DNA from: Burkholderiales bacterium | GTDB taxonomy: Bacteria; Pseudomonadota; Gammaproteobacteria; Burkholderiales; Casimicrobiaceae | NCBI GenBank assembly: GCA_025981645.1 | Contig: JAICXH010000004.1 | Coordinates: 1-61,088 of the forward strand | Length of the DNA stretch: 61,088 nucleotides | Reading direction: 5' to 3' | Notes under the pieces: model-generated | The model's input: only the letters and a program-made list of their open reading frames with translations | The model's database searches: none | Told to the model about the DNA's origin: nothing | Shown: positions 15,227 through 23,598 of the stretch, in pieces | Numbering within the stretch: position 1 is the stretch's first letter | Layout: every line of letters starts with the position of its first letter | Translations under genes and position numbers: made by a program

Positions 15227-16754
15227 CTCCGCGCAGCGATCGCGCGCACAACTGCCGCTCGCGCGGCCGGCAGTGGAACAGCCCCCGCTCATCATTCACG
15301 ACGGAGCCCGTCATCCCGTGGTGGTCGCGGCTAACGCCGCGGCGCAAAATGCCGGGATCCGCCGCGGCCAGCAAGTCTCCGTCGCACTTGCGCTCGCTCC
15401 CGATGTGCGGCTGCACGAGCGTGACCGTGAGGCCGAGGCCGATGCGCTCGCCGAGATCGCAACGCTCGCGCTCGCCTTCACGCCGCAGGCGAGCCTCGCG
15501 CCGCCTGCGGCGATCGTCGCCGAGGTCGGTGCGAGCGCGCGCCTGTTTGGCGGCGTCCCGCGTCTGCTCGAACATCTCGCGCAGCAGGTCCAAGCTCGCG
15601 GCTACCATGTGCGCAGCACCATCGCGCCCACACCGACGGCGGCGTGGCTGCTGGCGTGCGCAGGGGTCGCCGCCCCGGCGGCCGGAGCGACCCGGCCGAC
15701 TGCCCCGGTGATAACCACCGCGGTGACGACCATCGCGGTGACGACGCTCGCGCAACTGCCCGCGGCACTCGACGCCTTGCCGCTGGCGCTGCTCGATCTC
15801 GATGCGAATGCGCTCGCGACGCTGAACGCTGCGGGCGTGACGACGCTCGGCGCCGCGCGTCGCCTGCCGCGTGCAGCGCTCGCGCGACGCGTGGGCACCG
15901 TGCTCGTCGACGTGCTCGATCGCGCGTTCGGCGTGGCATCCGATCCGCGCGAGCCTTACCGGCCACCGCCGCGCTTTGAGCGCAGGCTGCCGCTGCCTGC
16001 TACAGTCGAAACCGTCGACGCCCTCGGTTTCGCCGTCAACCGCCTGCTGCACGATCTGTCGGGGTGGCTCGCGGCGCGCGGACTCGGCGCCATGCGGCTC
16101 ACGCTGACGCTCGTCCACGAGCGGCACCTGCGCGAACGCGGGCTGGCGCCGACCTCGGTCGCTTTCGCATTCGGTGCGCCGGCGCGCGCGCCCGCGCATC
16201 TCAACGCGGTGCTGCGCGAGCGGCTCGCCCGCATCGAGCTGCCCGCCGCCGTCGACACCCTCGTGCTCGTCAGCGACGAAACTGCGCCGCTCGCCGGCCG
16301 CAGCCTCGGCCTGCTTCCCGACGACGTCCGCTCTCCCGAAAGCGCATCCGATGCCGCAGCCGTGCCGCTTGTCGAGCGGCTGCGCTCGCGCCTGTCCGAC
16401 GACGCGGTCGTCGTGCTCGAAACCTGCGCCGAGCATCGCCCCGAATACGCGATGCGGATGATCGGTGCAGCGTCCATCGCGCCTGCCCGCGCACCGGTCT
16501 CCGATGCGCCGGTGCCGCCGCGTCCGCTATGGCTGCTCGACGCGATGCGGCCACTGCGCGCGGACATCGAGGCGAAGCCGTGGGTGCTGCGCGACGGGCC
16601 CGAGCGGATCGAATCAGGATGGTGGGACGGGCGCGACCTGCGACGCGATTATTTCGTCGCCGAATCTCCGCATGGAGAAACGGTCTGGATCTATCGCGAC
16701 CATCGCTACGGAACCGACGACGGCGAGTGGTTCATGCACGGCCTCTTCGCCTGA
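15159..16754 (+). CDS. imuB: ImuB, non-catalytic Y-family polymerase-like protein
   Basis: The protein is about 531 residues. It starts MLWACLFLPSLALDVFVR, where catalytic Y-family polymerases have the first metal-binding Asp, and lacks the palm DE pair. VVVAANAAAQNAGIRRGQQVSVALAL and VEVGASARLFGG-like segments show the Y-family fold, and the C-terminus has the ImuB tail ending YFVAESPHGETVWIYRDH and WFMHGLFA. ImuB is the beta-clamp-binding hub that recruits DnaE2. The start is the first ATG matching the family, inside the imuA end. dnaE2 is not adjacent but lies 6.8 kb downstream. Confidence 0.9.
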   Translation: MLWACLFLPSLALDVFVRNAAADSAQRSRAQLPLARPAVEQPPLIIHDGARHPVVVAANAAAQNAGIRRGQQVSVALALAPDVRLHERDREAEADALAEIATLALAFTPQASLAPPAAIVAEVGASARLFGGVPRLLEHLAQQVQARGYHVRSTIAPTPTAAWLLACAGVAAPAAGATRPTAPVITTAVTTIAVTTLAQLPAALDALPLALLDLDANALATLNAAGVTTLGAARRLPRAALARRVGTVLVDVLDRAFGVASDPREPYRPPPRFERRLPLPATVETVDALGFAVNRLLHDLSGWLAARGLGAMRLTLTLVHERHLRERGLAPTSVAFAFGAPARAPAHLNAVLRERLARIELPAAVDTLVLVSDETAPLAGRSLGLLPDDVRSPESASDAAAVPLVERLRSRLSDDAVVVLETCAEHRPEYAMRMIGAASIAPARAPVSDAPVPPRPLWLLDAMRPLRADIEAKPWVLRDGPERIESGWWDGRDLRRDYFVAESPHGETVWIYRDHRYGTDDGEWFMHGLFA

Positions 16755-16777
16755 ATCGACGACACCGTCAGCGGTGA

Positions 16778-17185
16778 TTACGCTCGCTGGTGCAGCTCGA
16801 TTACGTTGCGATCCGGATCGCGCACGAAGATCGCGCTGTCGCCGGTCTCGAAGCGCACCGGTCCACCGCTCAGCGCAATGCCCGCGGCTTCGAGCTCGCG
16901 CATCGCGGCCGCGAGATCGCGGCAAAGCAGCGCGAAATGCGTGATGCCCGGATGCTTCTCTTCGACGTCCATCAGCACGTTCGGCTCGCTCGACATTGGT
17001 GCGTTGAGCACGAGGTTGATCTCGATCCCGCTCGGATGCTCGAGGATCGCGACGGGCTCGGGGCCGATCGGTCCGGCGGTCTTGCGAAATCCGAGCCGCT
17101 GGTAGAACGCGACCGAGCGCGCGAGATCGTGCACGCGGATGCCGATGTGGGCGAGCCCGTCGATCGCGATCGCATGCTGTGCCAT
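16778..17185 (-). CDS. VOC-family protein (glyoxalase-like)
   Basis: The protein is 135 residues. It has the paired beta-alpha-beta-beta-beta layout: GLAHIGIRVHDLARSVAFYQRLGF, then EINLVLNAP, then GITHFALLCRDLAAAMRELEAAG, then FVRDPDRNVIELHQ. H14 region and E near the C-terminus (IELHQ) fit the metal-ligand positions of VOC enzymes. The substrate is not identifiable. The gene is convergent with imuB (23-base gap) and divergent from the DUF2853 gene. Confidence 0.82.
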   Translation of the reverse strand: MAQHAIAIDGLAHIGIRVHDLARSVAFYQRLGFRKTAGPIGPEPVAILEHPSGIEINLVLNAPMSSEPNVLMDVEEKHPGITHFALLCRDLAAAMRELEAAGIALSGGPVRFETGDSAIFVRDPDRNVIELHQRA

Positions 17186-17390
17186 GCCGATTTCCGTTGT
17201 CTTCAGCGAGGAGTCGAGGGTACCGCAGATCGCCTGAGGCGTCGGGTCGCGAATCCGGTGCGCCCAACGTCATGGCCGGAGCCGCCCGCCTGTTGTAAAA
17301 GCTGCCATGCGAGATGCCCGCGATCGCGCACGCACCGGCAGCTTGCGTGCTACGCTCGCCGAGTCACCATCAAGGTCAGGAGTCACAACA

Positions 17391-17705
17391 ATGAGCGAGC
17401 ACGTCGCCGACATCGCCAAGTTCACCAGCAACGTCAATGCGGATGCCGTAAAGGAGATCGTCCACTACTGCGGCATCGCCCTGCGCAGCCGTGATGCGTC
17501 GCTGGTGTCGACCTCCGACGCGAAGGAGCTCGAGACGATCCGCGACGGCTTCGCGGCGAAGAAGCTCGGTCTCGCCTCGGACGCTGCCGACGCCGCGATC
17601 AAGAAGGTCGCGGAGAAGATGAAGGGCGAGCACAACAAGAGCCGCGTGACGTTCTACTACCTGCTCGCCGAAGCGAGCGGCACGATGAGCAAGCTGGTCA
17701 AGTAG
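17391..17705 (+). CDS. DUF2853 family protein
   Basis: The protein is 104 residues, small, helical and charged: SEHVADIAKFTSNVNADAVKEIVHYCGIAL, then DAKELETIRDGFAAKKLGL, then KGEHNKSRVTFYYLLAEASG, ending KLVK. It matches my recollection of the DUF2853 family, whose function is unknown. AGGAG sits eight bases before ATG 17391. An upstream in-frame start would add a low-complexity leader. Its last eight bases overlap the 3' end of the nitronate monooxygenase gene on the other strand. Confidence 0.75.
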   Translation: MSEHVADIAKFTSNVNADAVKEIVHYCGIALRSRDASLVSTSDAKELETIRDGFAAKKLGLASDAADAAIKKVAEKMKGEHNKSRVTFYYLLAEASGTMSKLVK

Positions 17706-18702
17706 ACTGCTGGCTCGCCGCGCGGCCGGCGACGGCGCCGCCGCCGATCAGCGATACCGCGGCACGCAACTGCGTCTCCGCGTCGCGCGCGATGCGCTCG
17801 ACGAGTGCGCCGGCGTCGTCGACGCCATCGATGAGGTCGACCGCCTCGCCCGCCCAGACCATCGCGGTGTCGAAGTCGCCGTCCGCGGCAGCGCGGCGAA
17901 ACGCTGCGCGCTCGCCGCCGAGCGCGGCAGCGAGCGCATCGGCGCGGCCATCCCAGCGGCTCATGAAATCGTTGCGTAGCGCCCGCCCGGTGTAGGGGCC
18001 GGGCCAGGCGTAGTCGCGCACGATGTCGAACACGCGCGTGCGCTGCGTGCTGCCGCCGTCCGCGGCGACGATCCGCGCCTTCGCGGCCTCGTGCCCGAGC
18101 GACTCGCGCGCCGCGTAAAAGCGCGTGCCGATGAGCGCACCCGCGGCACCGAGTGCCAGCGCCGCGGCGAGGCCGCGCCCGTCGGCGATCCCACCGGCCG
18201 CGACGACCGGCGTCGGCGCGACGCGATCGACGACCGCCGGCACCAGCGGCAGCGTCGAGCGCTGGCCGCCATGTCCGCCGCCTTCGGTTCCCTGCGCGAC
18301 GATGACGTCGGCGCCCGCCTCCATCGCGAGCCGCGCCTCGTCGAGGCCCTGCACCTGGCAGATCAGCTTGCAACCCGCGCGGCGGATCGCGTCGACATGC
18401 GGACGCGGATCGCCGAACGAAAGCATGAACGCTGCAGGCTTGAACGAAAGCGCGAGGTCGAGCACCGCGGGGCCGATCGACCAGGTGATGAGGCCGACGC
18501 CCCATGGGCGCTTCGCGTGCTCGCGCACAAGCGAAAGCTCGCGCCGAAGCCACTCCGGATCGCCGTAGCCGCCGCCGACCAGTCCGAGGCCACCTGCGTT
18601 CGATACCGCGGCGGTGAGCGCACCGCCCGATACACCACCCATCGGCGCGAGGATGATCGGGTGGGCAAGGCCGAACAGACGAGTGAGCGCAGTGGTGAGC
18701 AT
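17698..18702 (-). CDS. Nitronate monooxygenase family FMN protein
   Basis: The protein is 334 residues, a TIM-barrel flavoprotein. It begins RLFGLAHPIILAPMGGVSGGALTAAVSNAGGLGLVGGG, has ICQVQGLDEARLAMEAGADVIVAQGTEGGGHGG (FMN-binding and catalytic His region) and VVAAGGIADGRGLAAALALGAAGALIGTRF. These enzymes oxidise nitroalkanes (propionate-3-nitronate and others) with O2. Some family members are instead enoyl-ACP reductases (FabK) or dioxygenase-like, so the substrate is not certain. It is the last gene before the convergent DUF2853 gene. Confidence 0.87.
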   Translation of the reverse strand: MLTTALTRLFGLAHPIILAPMGGVSGGALTAAVSNAGGLGLVGGGYGDPEWLRRELSLVREHAKRPWGVGLITWSIGPAVLDLALSFKPAAFMLSFGDPRPHVDAIRRAGCKLICQVQGLDEARLAMEAGADVIVAQGTEGGGHGGQRSTLPLVPAVVDRVAPTPVVAAGGIADGRGLAAALALGAAGALIGTRFYAARESLGHEAAKARIVAADGGSTQRTRVFDIVRDYAWPGPYTGRALRNDFMSRWDGRADALAAALGGERAAFRRAAADGDFDTAMVWAGEAVDLIDGVDDAGALVERIARDAETQLRAAVSLIGGGAVAGRAASQQST

Positions 18703-18751
18703 GGTGGCGAGTTTTCAGTGATCGCGACAGCGCGCTTGACGTACGCCGCAC

Positions 18752-19528
18752 TCAGATCCCGGCATACCACTGGTAGCCCTGATCCTCCCAGTAGCCGCCG
18801 TTGCCGTCGCCGATGCCGGCGTAGCTCGCGACGAGCTCGAGGCGCATCACGTACTTCGCGTGCTTGTAGCCGAGCTGACGCTCCACGCGCAGGCGGATCG
18901 GTGCACCGTTCGGGATCGGCAGTGTCTGGTCGTCGAGGCGATAGGCGAGGATCGTCTGCACGTGATAGGCATCGTCCATGCCGATGCTCTCGTAGTACGG
19001 GTCGGTGCCGTCGTCGTTCATCGGATCGGCGCAGTGGAACACGACATAGCGCGCATTACGCTTCGGCTCGACGAGATCGAGCAGTGCCGACAACCGCGCC
19101 CCCTGCCACTTCCCGACGGCGCTCCAGCCCTCGACGCAATCGTGGCGCGTGATCTGTGTGCGCGACGGCAATGCATGCAATTCGGCGAGCGTGAAGCTCC
19201 GCGGCTTTGCCACCAGGCCGTCGACGACGAGCTTGTAGTCGGCAAACCCGCTCGCCGCGAGCGTCTGGTAGGCCGGGTTATTCGGATTCGCGGTGCCGTT
19301 GCTGCGAAACGTCGGCGAGAGGTCCGCCTCCGCGTACTCCTGCGCCATCGCGCGGCGTCCGGTGACGACTTTTGCGACCGCGGCATTGAGATGCTCCGCG
19401 CTGCCGAGCACGCTCGCGACGGTGTCGCTCTGCGACAGCCGGTCGCAGCCCGCGAGACCGGCGGCCCCGAGGGCTGCACCGATCCCGGTCAGAAAGCGGC
19501 GGCGCGAGCGTTGCCGGAGCGGATCCAT
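18752..19528 (-). CDS. Tat-exported molybdopterin oxidoreductase (YedY/MsrP-like fold)
   Basis: The protein is 258 residues. The twin-arginine signal SRRRFLTGIGAALGAAGLAGC also contains an LAGC lipobox, so it could be a Tat-dependent lipoprotein. The sulfite-oxidase-type Mo domain runs from about residue 95 (YKLVVDGLVAKPRSFTLAEL), with the Mo-ligand C131 in TRHDCVEGWSAVGKWQGARL and the cofactor-binding C-terminal region GAPIRLRVERQLGYKHAKYV. It stops three bases after the downstream end of the cytochrome b gene, its likely electron partner. The partner is not MsrQ-like, so the substrate is probably not methionine sulfoxide; it remains unknown. Confidence 0.85.
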   Translation of the reverse strand: MDPLRQRSRRRFLTGIGAALGAAGLAGCDRLSQSDTVASVLGSAEHLNAAVAKVVTGRRAMAQEYAEADLSPTFRSNGTANPNNPAYQTLAASGFADYKLVVDGLVAKPRSFTLAELHALPSRTQITRHDCVEGWSAVGKWQGARLSALLDLVEPKRNARYVVFHCADPMNDDGTDPYYESIGMDDAYHVQTILAYRLDDQTLPIPNGAPIRLRVERQLGYKHAKYVMRLELVASYAGIGDGNGGYWEDQGYQWYAGI

Positions 19529-19531
19529 CGC

Positions 19532-20446
19532 TTATCTCTCTTCCAGCGGGGCGTCGGCCGCCATCCGTTGCACCGTTACGTGACCGGCGGGCGCCTGCGG
19601 CACTCGATAGCGCCCGGTGATCATCGAGCGCAGATTGTTCCAGAGCCCCGTCACGATCACCTCGAAGACGTGGACGAGCACGAACACGACGAGCAGCCAC
19701 GCGACGATGAAATGGATCGAGCGCACCGACTGACGCCCGCCGAACCAGCCGACCCAGCCCCCGAACAGCGTGTCGAGCCGCGGCGAGAGCCCCAATCCCA
19801 TCAGGACAATCAGTGGCAACAACACGAAGATCACCGTCAGGTACGCGATCTTCTGCAGAACGTTGTAGCGCTTCGCGTCGTCTCCCGACGGGTGCCGGAA
19901 GCGCAGGTGATCGACGATCGAGCGGCCGATCCCCGCGAGATCCCTGCGCGTCGGCGCGAGATCGCGCGCGAGGTGCCGGCTCACGATCGTGTAGAGGACA
20001 TACGCGAGGCCGTTGACGAGGAAAATCCACGCGAAGAAGAAATGCCAGGCACGCGCCATCGCGAGCCACTGGTGGCTCGGCACGCTGAGCCACGCCGGGA
20101 ACGCCTGCGCGTACGCCTGGCCGTCGTCGGACGACACGCCGAGCACGCCGGTGGTGTCGAACTCGTGGCCGAGGATACGCGTGTAGCCGCTCATTGCGCC
20201 GTTCGCGTCCATGCGCGCGCCGATCTCGAGCCACGGCGGCGCGCCGCTGTACGACGAGTTTCCCCAGTACAGCGCTGGATGGGCCGTGAAGATGTTGAGC
20301 CCGCTCATCAGCATCATCGCGAGCGCGATCACGTTGATCCAGTGCATGATCCGCACCGCCAGTGTATGTCGGTAATGGAGCGGACGCGCGCGCGCGGCAG
20401 GCCGGGGTTCCGCCATCACGGTCGCCGTCGAGGTCGTCTCGTTCAT
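19532..20446 (-). CDS. Cytochrome b561-type membrane protein
   Basis: The protein is 304 residues with about four membrane helices and paired His heme ligands: RIMHWINVIALAMMLMSG, then WLAMARAWHFFFAWIFLVNGLAYVLY, then SIHFIVAWLLVVFVLVHVFEVIVTG. This is the di-heme cytochrome b of Ni,Fe-hydrogenase/formate dehydrogenase type. A periplasmic loop between the first helices (about 60-130) is longer than usual. Its partner is the Tat-exported Mo protein four bases downstream, so the pair probably exchanges electrons between a periplasmic substrate and the quinone pool. Confidence 0.85.
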   Translation of the reverse strand: MNETTSTATVMAEPRPAARARPLHYRHTLAVRIMHWINVIALAMMLMSGLNIFTAHPALYWGNSSYSGAPPWLEIGARMDANGAMSGYTRILGHEFDTTGVLGVSSDDGQAYAQAFPAWLSVPSHQWLAMARAWHFFFAWIFLVNGLAYVLYTIVSRHLARDLAPTRRDLAGIGRSIVDHLRFRHPSGDDAKRYNVLQKIAYLTVIFVLLPLIVLMGLGLSPRLDTLFGGWVGWFGGRQSVRSIHFIVAWLLVVFVLVHVFEVIVTGLWNNLRSMITGRYRVPQAPAGHVTVQRMAADAPLEER

Positions 20447-20540
20447 GCGTATGCTTCGAGTCCGGAAGGATATTCGGAAGGAGCGGGCACGCGGTTACAC
20501 GACAGTCGCCGCCATGACCGCAAGCTTACGCCGACAGCGG

Positions 20541-21764
20541 TCAACCCTTGCCGTCCAGCCGTGGCAGGTGGTGCCCCGATACCTGGAACGCGATCCAGGC
20601 CGCGACGGTGAGACCGGCGCCGGTCAGGAACGTTGCCGACGGGCCGAACGACTGCCATAACGCACCCGCGAGCGCACTCGCCGCAAGCAACCCGACGCCC
20701 GACAGCAGATTGAAGACGCCGAACGCGGTGCCGCGAAGATTCGCTGGAGCGGTCCCCGCGACCAGTGCCGCAAGAAGCCCCTGCGTCAGCGCCATGTGCA
20801 GGCCCCACAACGCCGCCCCGCTCAGTGCGCCTGCCTCGCCCGCAACCAGTGCGAGCACCACGTCGCTCGCCACCAGCGCGAGCATCCCCGCGGACAGAAG
20901 CCGCGCGCCCTGCCCGCGATCGGCCGCGCGTCCCGCCGGGTAGGCGACAAGCGCATAGACGAGCGACATCGCAACCATCACCCAGGGTGCGCCCATCGTG
21001 CCCATGCCGTCGCTTTGCCCGCGAAGCACCAGGAACGCCTCGGAAAAGCGCGCGAAGGTCAGAGTGAACGCGATGCCGGTGACGAGCCAGTAGCGATGGT
21101 CGAGCTTGCCGATATCGCGCCACGAAATCCGCTTCGGTGCGGTCGCAAGCGCGCGCGGTCGATGGGGCTCGTGGACGCCGAACACGATCAGCGTAAAACA
21201 CAGCACCGCTGGCACGACCGCGACCCAGAAGGCGAGGCGGAAGTGGCCGGCGAACCAGCCCATCGCCGCCACGGCGAGAAGCGGCCCCGCAACCGCGCCG
21301 ACGGTGTCGAGCGCCTGGCGCAGGCCGAACGCCGCTCCGCGCAATTCGGGAGGGGTCAGGTCGGCGACAAGCGCGTCGCGCGGCGCGCCGCGGATGCCCT
21401 TGCCGACGCGATCGGCGAAGCGCGCGCCGATGACCCAGGCGAGCGTAGGGACGAGCGGAAACGCGAACTTCGTCAGTGCAGCGATGCCGTAGCCGGCAAG
21501 CACCAGCGGCTTGCGATGGCGCATGCGGTCCGACCAGTAGCCCGAGAAAACCTTGACGATCATCGCGATCGCTTCGGCGATCCCTTCGACGACGCCCACC
21601 AGTGTCACCGAGGCGCCGAGCGGTCCGACCATGTAGAGCGGCAACAGCGCGTGAATCAGCTCGCTCGAAGTATCCATCAGCAGGCTGACGAAGCCGAGCG
21701 CCCACACGCCACCTGGGATGCGGCCGGCGCCGCGTCGCAGCCCGACCGGCGCGAAAACGGTCAC
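20541..21764 (-). CDS. MFS transporter
   Basis: The protein is 407 residues with about twelve membrane segments. It begins WALGFVSLLMDTSSELIHALLPLY, has the motif-A-like loops SGYWSDRMRHRKPLVLAGYG and RFADRVGKGIRGAPRDALVADL, and AFGLRQALDTVGAVAGPLLA. This pattern is common in uncharacterised efflux-type MFS proteins with a conserved GKGIRxxPRDAL loop. The cargo cannot be assigned. It lies upstream of the cytochrome b gene on the same strand (94-base gap) and downstream of the carboxypeptidase gene. Confidence 0.85.
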   Translation of the reverse strand: MTVFAPVGLRRGAGRIPGGVWALGFVSLLMDTSSELIHALLPLYMVGPLGASVTLVGVVEGIAEAIAMIVKVFSGYWSDRMRHRKPLVLAGYGIAALTKFAFPLVPTLAWVIGARFADRVGKGIRGAPRDALVADLTPPELRGAAFGLRQALDTVGAVAGPLLAVAAMGWFAGHFRLAFWVAVVPAVLCFTLIVFGVHEPHRPRALATAPKRISWRDIGKLDHRYWLVTGIAFTLTFARFSEAFLVLRGQSDGMGTMGAPWVMVAMSLVYALVAYPAGRAADRGQGARLLSAGMLALVASDVVLALVAGEAGALSGAALWGLHMALTQGLLAALVAGTAPANLRGTAFGVFNLLSGVGLLAASALAGALWQSFGPSATFLTGAGLTVAAWIAFQVSGHHLPRLDGKG

Positions 21765-21796
21765 GAGTCGAACCCGAAACGCACGGACCGCACGCT

Positions 21797-23482
21797 CTAG
21801 CCGAGCGTCACCAACGTGCGCACGGCCCCGGCGCGATCGTGATGCGCGCGTATGCCGATGACGTCACCGCGGTTGCCCTGCACGACCCATTCGAGCTTCC
21901 TGCGACAGTCGGTCACCTCGTAGTCGGGCCAGAACGAGACTCCGGTGTGCTTGTAGGCCTTGCCCTCGAGCTGACCGGTGTCGTCGCGCAGCTTGCCTGC
22001 AACGAGATGCGCGCCCTCGGGCAGCTCGAAGTCGACGATGACTCCGCGCACCGTCTTGCGCGCGAGCGCGCGCTTCGTCACGTAGGTCGGCAGCCAGCCG
22101 GTGTTCTCGACGACCAGCGTGATCTTCCACGTGCCGTCGCCGGCGGCAACCGCAGCGGCGTGGACGAGCTCGAGACGCGGCGAGCACAGCGCCTGCCAGA
22201 GGATCCAGCGGGGGAAGCGCTCGACTTCCGCGCGAAGCCGCGACGGTGGCGGATTGCTGAACGCGTTGAAGCGGTCCCAGCCGCCGATCTCGACGCGGCC
22301 AAGCTGCGGATGATCGAAAGCCTTCCAGCCGTGGTGCGCCGCACCGTCGAGCTTCTCCTCGTTCCAGCGAAACAGCGTGAGATCGTCGTCGATCGAATGG
22401 TCGCGGAACCAGTCGATGTACTTGTAGTTCGCGATGCCCGCCTCGCGCATCGGCGACCAGATCTCGACCACCCACGAGAACATTCCCAAGTGCTCGTAGA
22501 TCCAGTCGGAGGTTCCGCCGATCACCTCCTTCGGGTGATAGCGGAACTCGTGGTAGACCGAGATCGCAGGATAGCCGGTGAGCTCGGTCCCCTTGCGTCC
22601 GGCGCGCTGGTAGAACCACAGGTCCTCGGCGTCCATCTCCTCGTCGGGAGCGTGCTCGAATGGGCGCAGCAACACGCCGGACCAGGTATGGAAGCTCGTC
22701 CCGCCGGTGAGGTTGGGATGGCGCACGACGAAATCGGCGACCGCGCGGATCTCCGGCTCGGAGGTTGGATAGGGCCCTGCTCCCTTCTGCTCGAACTCCT
22801 GGCGCCAGCTTCCAGGGAAGTTGCGATTGAGGTCGAGGCGCTCGCGCGGGCGCTTGATCTTCAGCGTGTGTCCGTCGTAGCCGTCGTAATGGCCTTCGGG
22901 CAGCACGTGGTAATACGTGCCCCCGGTCTCGGTCGGCTCGCGGCGCACGAGCAATCGCGGCTCCTGCGGATGCGCCTTCCACAGGCCGTTCGGGTCCGCG
23001 ATGCGCATCTGCAGGATGCGCCCATTACCATCGATGTCCTCGACGACCAGGCCGTCGGGCTCGTCCTCGTCGAACGGATACGGCCGCGTCGACGAGCGTA
23101 CCCATTTCGGCTGGTCGACGAGCGCCCATTCGGCGCCATCGGGATTGATCCGCGGACAGACATAGAACGCGCGCGTGTCGAGCGCGCGCGTGACCTCCGA
23201 GTCGCTTCCGTCGCGCGTCAGCAGCGTGTGCAGGAAAAAGAGCGCCGCCGTCGAGCCCGCGACCTCGGTCGCATGGATGTTGCCGTCGACCCAGAATGCC
23301 GGCTTGTCGGCGGCCGCGCCGGTCGCCTTGCGGGTGACGGTCAGCACCCAGATGTCGCGCCCTTCGAAGCTCCTGCCGATCGATTCGATCGCGACGAGGT
23401 CGGGATGCTCGCGCGCAAGCGCGTGGAGAAGTTCGGTCAGCTTAGCGTAGCGGTAGAAGCGGTCGAAGGCGATCTCGGGCAT
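21797..23482 (-). CDS. M14-family zinc carboxypeptidase
   Basis: The protein is about 561 residues. The zinc site is H70-x2-E73 (WVDGNIHATEVAG) plus the His of TGGTSFHTWSG. Substrate residues include NPDGAEWAL and LDLNRNFPGSW, and the catalytic Glu is likely in FSWVVEIWSP. A C-terminal beta-rich domain (about 430-561) follows. There is no clear signal peptide, so it may act in the cytoplasm. M14 enzymes remove C-terminal residues from peptides or murein peptides. ATG 23482 was chosen because the fold starts there; the longer frame upstream is spurious. It is divergent from dnaE2. Confidence 0.85.
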   Translation of the reverse strand: MPEIAFDRFYRYAKLTELLHALAREHPDLVAIESIGRSFEGRDIWVLTVTRKATGAAADKPAFWVDGNIHATEVAGSTAALFFLHTLLTRDGSDSEVTRALDTRAFYVCPRINPDGAEWALVDQPKWVRSSTRPYPFDEDEPDGLVVEDIDGNGRILQMRIADPNGLWKAHPQEPRLLVRREPTETGGTYYHVLPEGHYDGYDGHTLKIKRPRERLDLNRNFPGSWRQEFEQKGAGPYPTSEPEIRAVADFVVRHPNLTGGTSFHTWSGVLLRPFEHAPDEEMDAEDLWFYQRAGRKGTELTGYPAISVYHEFRYHPKEVIGGTSDWIYEHLGMFSWVVEIWSPMREAGIANYKYIDWFRDHSIDDDLTLFRWNEEKLDGAAHHGWKAFDHPQLGRVEIGGWDRFNAFSNPPPSRLRAEVERFPRWILWQALCSPRLELVHAAAVAAGDGTWKITLVVENTGWLPTYVTKRALARKTVRGVIVDFELPEGAHLVAGKLRDDTGQLEGKAYKHTGVSFWPDYEVTDCRRKLEWVVQGNRGDVIGIRAHHDRAGAVRTLVTLG

Positions 23483-23580
23483 CGGTAGGCGGCGTTCGAG
23501 AAGAAGTCCCGATCTTACGCGAGACGTCCGCGCAGCCATGGTAGCGGTCGGGCCCGACATCTGGCCGGTCCGTTGCAAAT

Positions 23581-23598
23581 ACCGTATATTTGTACGGT
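23581..23598 (+). promoter_or_regulatory. LexA-type operator at dnaE2
   Basis: ACCGTATATTTGTACGGT abuts the ATG of dnaE2 at 23599 and matches the lexA operator at 14 of 18 positions, with identical outer ACCGTATAT and TACGGT blocks. The central TATATT (23585-23590) could itself be the -10 element, which would make the dnaE2 mRNA nearly leaderless. No Shine-Dalgarno is visible before ATG. The carboxypeptidase gene diverges 99 bases away and might share control. Confidence 0.8.

Noticed and set aside
21839-23488. A 549-codon open frame opposite the M14 carboxypeptidase
   Set aside because: The minus-strand protein contains all zinc and substrate motifs; the plus-strand translation does not resemble a protein family.
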